In this document: positions 58,395 through 64,000 of the stretch, in pieces
Position numbering within the stretch: the stretch's first letter is position 1
Layout of the letters: the number at the start of each line of letters is the position of its first letter
Origin: an uncultured Pelagibacteraceae bacterium
GTDB lineage: Bacteria; Pseudomonadota; Alphaproteobacteria; Pelagibacterales; Pelagibacteraceae
Assembly (NCBI GenBank): GCA_902630945.1
Contig: CACOWV010000001.1
Location: 1 to 64,000 of the forward strand
Direction of reading: 5' to 3'
DNA: 64,000 bases
Program-made: the position numbers and the translations under genes
The notes under the pieces: model-generated
What the model saw: the letters and a program-made list of their open reading frames with translations, nothing else
Told to the model about the DNA's origin: nothing
Databases searched by the model: none

Positions 58395-60074
58395 ATGGTC
58401 TTGTCTCAGGATCTAAAATTAAAATTAAAAAAGTTATTTGAAGAAAAAAAATTTGATGAAGTTGAATTTTTAATTGAAAATCAAATAAAAGATGAGGATA
58501 AATCTGCGGGAATATTAAATCTTCTTGGTGCATCAAAAATAAATAAAAACAAAAGCGATAAAATTAATTTAATTTCTGGATTAAGTGACTTTGAGAGAGG
58601 ATTCCTTAAAGAAAAAGAGACAAAGAATGGGTTAATTTGTTTACAAAATTTCATTAAAACAGCCGTAGATCTTTATGATATTGATAAATCTGACTTAATT
58701 CTAAATAAAGTTTTTGAACATTTTAATAAAGCTAAAATTTTTTGGAAATACGATAAAAGGCTTTTTATAGAAATGATCAGAGTTTTTAGACGCTTAAATA
58801 GCGTAGATCAAATAGTTCTTTTATATGAGGATATTATAAGGAACAAAGATTTTTCAATTGGAAATCTTTGTTCATATATATACTTCAAAAATTTTCAAAA
58901 AGATTGGTCACAGGAAAAATTTCTTGAGTATGGCAGATTTTTAAACACCCAAATACGCAATGTGGGTGTCGACCTTTTACCAAAAATTAGAAAATCGAAT
59001 GGTGAAAAAATAAAAATTGGGTTCTTATCTGCTGATTTAAGAGGAGAACATTCAATTACATACTTTTTAAAAGATATTTTAGTTAATTATGATAAAGAAA
59101 TTTTTTCAGTAGTCCTGATAAGTAATCAAGAAATAGATGATGACACTTTTGCAAAACTGTCTGAAAAAGTAGATGAAAACATCAACATTAGCAGTTTAAG
59201 TGATATTGAAGCTCTTAAATTATTAAGAAATTTAAAAATCGACATCCTAATAGACTTAATGGGCGTAACTTCAGAGCAAAGAATTGAATTATTAAATCTT
59301 AGAATTGCTCCAGTTCAAATATTATGGTTGGGTTATTGTAATACTTTGGGAATAAAAAACATGGATTATATTATTGCTGATAAAAATTTAATATATGAGA
59401 ATGAGAAAAAACACTATTCAGAAAAAGTACTTTTTTTACCTGAAATTTGGAATGCTCACTCTGGTCTCACAATTAAAAGAAAAGAAAAAATTTTTCCACA
59501 TACTAAAAATGGTTTTATAACATTTGGGTCTTTTAACAATTTTAATAAGATCAATGAAACGGTAGTAAAGACTTGGTCAAATGTCATAAAAAAAATTCAC
59601 AATTCTAAACTAGTATTAAAAACATCAACAAGAATTCAAACAAAAAAAAGATTATATGAATTATTTAAAAAATATGGTGTCGATAAATCAATTATATTTT
59701 TGGATCATAAAGATACATATAAAGATCATTTAGAACTTTATAATAACATAGATATAGCTTTGGATACATTCCCTTATAACGGCGTAACAACCTCTTTCGA
59801 AGCTATATGGATGAGTGTGCCTGTTTTGACTATGAGGGGATTTAATTTTAAATCAAGGTGTGGTGAGTCCATAAATAAAAATTTAAATTTAGACGAATTA
59901 ATTGCAGAAAATGAAAATGATTATATTTTAAAGGCAAGTAATCTTGCAAAAGATAAGATTTTATTATCAAAAATAAGCAATAAAATTTATTCTTCTTGTT
60001 TATCTTCTCCCCTTTTTGATACAAAAAAATTTTCAAAAAATTTTTTTAAATTACTGAAAGAAGTGTATAATTAA
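58395..60074 (+). CDS. O-GlcNAc-transferase-like (GT41) glycosyltransferase
   Basis: KIKIGFLSADLRGEHSITYFL; IDILIDLMGVTSEQRIELLNLRIAPVQILWLGYCNTLGIKNMDYIIAD; DIALDTFPYNGVTTSFEAIWMSVPVLTMRG. Confidence 0.93.
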   Translation: MVLSQDLKLKLKKLFEEKKFDEVEFLIENQIKDEDKSAGILNLLGASKINKNKSDKINLISGLSDFERGFLKEKETKNGLICLQNFIKTAVDLYDIDKSDLILNKVFEHFNKAKIFWKYDKRLFIEMIRVFRRLNSVDQIVLLYEDIIRNKDFSIGNLCSYIYFKNFQKDWSQEKFLEYGRFLNTQIRNVGVDLLPKIRKSNGEKIKIGFLSADLRGEHSITYFLKDILVNYDKEIFSVVLISNQEIDDDTFAKLSEKVDENINISSLSDIEALKLLRNLKIDILIDLMGVTSEQRIELLNLRIAPVQILWLGYCNTLGIKNMDYIIADKNLIYENEKKHYSEKVLFLPEIWNAHSGLTIKRKEKIFPHTKNGFITFGSFNNFNKINETVVKTWSNVIKKIHNSKLVLKTSTRIQTKKRLYELFKKYGVDKSIIFLDHKDTYKDHLELYNNIDIALDTFPYNGVTTSFEAIWMSVPVLTMRGFNFKSRCGESINKNLNLDELIAENENDYILKASNLAKDKILLSKISNKIYSSCLSSPLFDTKKFSKNFFKLLKEVYN

Positions 60075-60085
60075 TCAAATTTTAG

Positions 60086-61417
60086 ATGACAATATATGCA
60101 TTATCTACCGGGCCTGGAGTTTCTGGGGTAGCAATAATTAGAATCTCTGGTCCAGAAGCATCAGAGGTTATTAAATCCCTTACAAAAGGTGGATTACCAA
60201 CGCCTAGACTAGCTACGCTTCGAAAAATAAACAATATCAACACTTTTAGACTTATCGATGAAGGGATAATTATTTGGTTTCCTGGCCCAGAGAGCTACAC
60301 AGGAGAGGATATGGCTGAAATTCATGTCCATGGAGGGAAAACTGTTGTATTGGCGGTACAAAATGAAATTTCAAAGGTAAAAAATTGCAGATTAGCAGAA
60401 CCAGGGGAATTTACTAAACTTGCTTTTCAGAATGGGAAGATAAATTTGTTAAAAGCTGAGGGTATTGCTGATTTGATCTCAGCGGAAACTGAAATTCAGC
60501 GACAGCAGGCTATAAAAATTATGAAAGGAAAGTCTTCTGAAAAATTTAACGAGCTAAGAGAAAAACTATTAAAAATTTTATCTTTTATAGAGGCCAAGAT
60601 AGATTTTCCAGAGGAAGACTTGCCTGAAGATAATCTAAAAAAAATTAAAAAAGATTCTTATGATGTTTTAACTGAGATAAAAAAAATTCTAAACGATCAA
60701 AAGGTGGGGGAAATAATTCGAGAAGGATTCAAAATTGCAATTGTAGGTCCAACAAATGTTGGTAAATCAAGTTTATTAAACAATCTAGCAAATAGAGAAG
60801 TTGCTATAGTGTCCGAGATTGCAGGAACTACACGAGATGTTGTTGAAACACACTTAAATATAGATGGATATCCTGTAATAATTTCAGATACGGCAGGTAT
60901 AAGAGACTCAGAAGATGAAATTGAAAAAAAGGGGATTAAATTATCACTCAAAAAAGCTGAAAATGCTGATCTAAAACTAGTTGTTATTGACGCAAAAAGG
61001 GTTGATTTTAGTAGTTTTATGAACGATCTGATTAAAAATGATGCAATTCTAGTAGTCAATAAGTCTGACTTATTAAAGGAAGAATTAAGCTCAGAAATTT
61101 CTAAGCTGGATCATGTCCTTATATCATTAAAGAATAATCTAAATATAGATAAACTAATTTCAAAAATAAAAAATAAATTAAAAAAAAAATTTATTTCTGA
61201 GGAGGATATTTTAATCACCAGAGAGAGACACAGACAACATTTGATTCAGTGCGCGGATTTTTTAAAAAACTTTATAGACAAAAATGATAAAAAAGATTTT
61301 GATAAAGCAGCTGAAGATTTAAGACTAGCAACTAGACATTTGGGTATGATTGTTGGCAAAGTTGATGTAGAGGAGATATTAGGTAGTATTTTCAACGATT
61401 TTTGTATTGGAAAATAA
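60086..61417 (+). CDS. mnmE: tRNA modification GTPase MnmE
   Basis: TIYALSTGPGVSGVAIIRISGP; IVGPTNVGKSSLLNNLANREVAIVSEIAGTTRDVVE; C-terminal FCIGK. Confidence 0.99.
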   Translation: MTIYALSTGPGVSGVAIIRISGPEASEVIKSLTKGGLPTPRLATLRKINNINTFRLIDEGIIIWFPGPESYTGEDMAEIHVHGGKTVVLAVQNEISKVKNCRLAEPGEFTKLAFQNGKINLLKAEGIADLISAETEIQRQQAIKIMKGKSSEKFNELREKLLKILSFIEAKIDFPEEDLPEDNLKKIKKDSYDVLTEIKKILNDQKVGEIIREGFKIAIVGPTNVGKSSLLNNLANREVAIVSEIAGTTRDVVETHLNIDGYPVIISDTAGIRDSEDEIEKKGIKLSLKKAENADLKLVVIDAKRVDFSSFMNDLIKNDAILVVNKSDLLKEELSSEISKLDHVLISLKNNLNIDKLISKIKNKLKKKFISEEDILITRERHRQHLIQCADFLKNFIDKNDKKDFDKAAEDLRLATRHLGMIVGKVDVEEILGSIFNDFCIGK

Positions 61418-61533
61418 TAGCATTTTTGCTGTATTTTAAGGCATATTTTTACCATTTTCGTTGATAAATGTAGCTTATTTAAGAAAAAAAACTCAAATCT
61501 TGTAAATATTTAAATCAAATATAAATTTATATC

Positions 61534-63405
61534 ATGAAAAAAGATCTATCTTTTGATGTAGTTGTGATCGGAGGAGGCCATGCAGGTTGTGAGGCGGCAG
61601 CGGCATCTGCACGGCTTGGAATTAACACTGCGCTTTTCACCCACAATAAAAATACCATTGGTGAAATGTCATGTAATCCTGCTATTGGTGGTCTAGGTAA
61701 AGGTCATCTAGTAAGAGAAATTGATGCTTTAGATGGGGTTATGGGAGTAGTAGCTGACAAGTCTGGAATACAATTCAGATTGCTAAATAGAAGTAGGGGT
61801 CCAGCAGTAAGGGGACCTAGAACTCAATCTGATAGATCATTATATCGTAAATTTATGCAAGAAAAACTTCTAAACTACTGTAATTTAAGCATTTTTTCTG
61901 ATCCTGTAATTAAGTTTATTTTCACAAAAAAAGAAATAAGTGGCTTTTTTACTGCTAAAGGCAATAAAATAAGTTGTAGCAAGTTAATCTTAACAACTGG
62001 TACATTTTTAAATGGTTTAATACATATTGGTGATGACCAAACGCCCGCAGGTCGATTTGACGAAAAACCAAGCACTGGTTTGAGCGAACAGCTTGAGAAA
62101 TACAATTTTAAAATAGGTAGGCTTAAAACTGGTACACCTCCAAGGTTAGACTCTAGAACAATTAATTTTCAAAATTTAGAAAAACAATTTGCAGATGATG
62201 ATCCTTATTTTTTTTCTTTCTTAACAAAAAAAAATGAAAATAAACAAGTGTCATGTTCAATGACATACACCAATGAAAAGGTACATAAGATCATTAAAAA
62301 AAATTTAACAAGAAGTGCAATGTACTCAGGTAGTATACAGGGTGTAGGTCCAAGATATTGTCCTTCAATAGAAGACAAAGTAATAAAATTTGCTGATAAG
62401 ATAAGACATCAGATATTTTTAGAGCCAGAAGGCCTTTATGATCATACAGTTTACCCTAATGGTATATCTACTTCTCTACCAGAGGTTGTGCAACACGAAA
62501 TACTCAACAATATCAATGGTTTAGAAAATGTTAAAGTAATTAGACCAGGATACGCTATAGAATATGACTATATTGACCCTAGAGAACTTTTTTTAACTCT
62601 TGAAACAAAAAAAATAAAGAATTTATATCTTGCAGGTCAAATTAATGGAACAACAGGGTATGAGGAAGCAGCAGCTCAGGGGCTTGTAGCGGGAACTAAT
62701 GCAGCTCTGTCTTTAAAAAATATGGAGCCATTTATATTAGATCGTTCAGACGCTTATATTGGAGTAATGATTGATGATTTAGTTACAAAGGGTGTTGCTG
62801 AGCCTTACAGAATGTTTACTTCTCGAGCTGAATATAGATTAAGTCTTAGATCTGATAATGCTGATTTGAGACTAACAAATAAAGGGATAAAAATAGGACT
62901 AATCTCAGATAAAAGAAAAGCAATCTTCGAGGATAAATTCGAAAAGTTAGGTAAAATATCAATGCAAATGGCTACTTTAAATATCTCGCCTTCCAAAGCA
63001 GACAAATTCGGTATAAAAATTGCTAAAGATGGAGTTTTTAGAACAGCTGAAGAAATTTTAACTCAAAAAGAAGTTAATATGACTAAAATTAGAGAGATTT
63101 GGCCTGAAATTTTAGATAATGGTTCAGAGATCGACGAGCAAATTGAAATTAACTCGCATTATAGGGGTTACTTAAAAAAGCAAAAGGCAGATATCTTAGC
63201 GTTCAAAAGAGATGAAAATTTAACAATACCCGATAATATTGATTATGATCAATTTTCAGGCCTTTCTAACGAGGTTAAAGCTAAATTTAAGGAAATAAGG
63301 CCTAAAACTATGGGTCAGGCACTGAGAATAGACGGAATTACACCTGCAGCAGTATATATTTTGTTGTCACATGTTAAAAGAAAGTCTATTAAGCATATAG
63401 CTTAA
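61534..63405 (+). CDS. mnmG: tRNA uridine-5-carboxymethylaminomethyl modification enzyme MnmG/GidA
   Basis: [67 protein letters not shown]-like. Confidence 0.99.
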   Translation: MKKDLSFDVVVIGGGHAGCEAAAASARLGINTALFTHNKNTIGEMSCNPAIGGLGKGHLVREIDALDGVMGVVADKSGIQFRLLNRSRGPAVRGPRTQSDRSLYRKFMQEKLLNYCNLSIFSDPVIKFIFTKKEISGFFTAKGNKISCSKLILTTGTFLNGLIHIGDDQTPAGRFDEKPSTGLSEQLEKYNFKIGRLKTGTPPRLDSRTINFQNLEKQFADDDPYFFSFLTKKNENKQVSCSMTYTNEKVHKIIKKNLTRSAMYSGSIQGVGPRYCPSIEDKVIKFADKIRHQIFLEPEGLYDHTVYPNGISTSLPEVVQHEILNNINGLENVKVIRPGYAIEYDYIDPRELFLTLETKKIKNLYLAGQINGTTGYEEAAAQGLVAGTNAALSLKNMEPFILDRSDAYIGVMIDDLVTKGVAEPYRMFTSRAEYRLSLRSDNADLRLTNKGIKIGLISDKRKAIFEDKFEKLGKISMQMATLNISPSKADKFGIKIAKDGVFRTAEEILTQKEVNMTKIREIWPEILDNGSEIDEQIEINSHYRGYLKKQKADILAFKRDENLTIPDNIDYDQFSGLSNEVKAKFKEIRPKTMGQALRIDGITPAAVYILLSHVKRKSIKHIA

Positions 63406-64000
63406 TGGATAATGTAATTTTAAATTCTTACTCTAAAATTTTAAATCTAAATGTTTCACGTGAAACTTGTAATGAATTTGAAAGCCTAATCTCAATGATC
63501 TTAGCTAAAAATCAGGAAATAAATATAATAAGCAAAAAAATGCTTGAAAAAGAGGCAATAAGAGAGCGTCATATAATAGATTCAGCGCAAATTATTGATT
63601 TTGTTGATTTAAATTATAATACAACCTGTGATTTAGGAACAGGTGGTGGTATGCCAGGCTTAATCGTAGCTATAGCTATGAAAAAGATAAAAAATGAGAT
63701 GAAAATAAATCTCTATGAAAAAAGTTATCATAAGTGCGTATTTTTAAAAGAAGTTTCAAAAAAGTTAAATTTGAACACAGAGGTAATTCAAAAAGATATT
63801 TTTACAGTTAAAAATGTTGAGACGGGTACGATAATGTCTAGAGCTTTTAAACCAATGCCAATAATTCTCAACTTAGTAAATAAAAATTTTAAAAAATTTA
63901 AAAACATAATTTTTTTTATGGGTAATACTGGTAGAGAAATTTTGAATGAAGCACTCAGAGAATGGGAAATAGATTATGAAGAGAAAAGTAGCCTTACAAG
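63405..64000 (+). CDS. rsmG: 16S rRNA (guanine(527)-N7)-methyltransferase RsmG (3' truncated by window)
   Basis: ATG overlaps the mnmG stop; my translation [26 protein letters not shown]...NIISKKMLEKEAIRERHIIDSAQI...CDLGTGGGMPGLIVAIA...SRAFKPM; open to the window end. Confidence 0.95.
   Translation, partial: MDNVILNSYSKILNLNVSRETCNEFESLISMILAKNQEINIISKKMLEKEAIRERHIIDSAQIIDFVDLNYNTTCDLGTGGGMPGLIVAIAMKKIKNEMKINLYEKSYHKCVFLKEVSKKLNLNTEVIQKDIFTVKNVETGTIMSRAFKPMPIILNLVNKNFKKFKNIIFFMGNTGREILNEALREWEIDYEEKSSLT
63452..63467. promoter_or_regulatory. parS: parS centromere site (ParB binding)
   Basis: TGTTTCACGTGAAACT, 15/16 match to consensus TGTTTCACGTGAAACA, including the 14-bp palindrome GTTTCACGTGAAAC. 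Confidence 0.92.

Noticed and set aside
61421-61440. AGCATTTTTGCTGTATTTT downstream of mnmE as a terminator
   Set aside because: Only a 4-bp stem; too weak to support.
1-64000. CRISPR array, IS elements, transposases, integrases, rRNA
   Set aside because: No regularly spaced repeats, transposase/integrase motifs or rRNA sequence seen on reading either strand. The accessory module lacks a recognisable integrase or tRNA attachment site, so I do not call it an integrative element.

Overview
This window is an AT-rich, tightly packed chromosome segment. Gene content, synteny and protein character fit a SAR11/Pelagibacter-like alphaproteobacterium; the taxon is inferred, with no database search. 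Most of it is core housekeeping: ccmCDEFG, argG, folD, hemD/hemC, tsaD, acs plus a DUF4212/sodium:solute symporter pair, rpe, purH, one tRNA-Gly(GCC), ftsK, lolA, the his cluster, hslVU, secB, dnaQ-coaE-aroE-maf-ppsR, then hemE-hemH-hemG, rho, mnmE, mnmG and the start of rsmG. The divergent ppsR/hemE gap is a candidate replication origin, and a near-perfect parS site lies inside rsmG. The best candidate for something undescribed is about 11.8-14.76 kb, inserted in a photolyase/cryptochrome neighbourhood. It holds a 316-aa ORF of unknown family, then a roughly 200-bp leader with two perfect inverted repeats (10 bp and 13 bp) and a possible 7-nt loop-to-stem pairing. A three-gene operon follows (113-aa unknown, GIY-YIG-like nuclease, RecB/Cas4-like PD-(D/E)XK protein with paired cysteines). 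Each operon gene has a strong Shine-Dalgarno, and the operon ends in a hairpin. Other notable items: a DUF2256-like 42-aa ORF missing from the ORF track, a photolyase-like protein that may be circularly permuted, a Lys/Arg-rich N-terminal tail on acetyl-CoA synthetase, an EF-hand-like loop in the symporter, four convergent gene pairs sharing a TTAA stop, and an unexplained hairpin between hspQ and ccmC.
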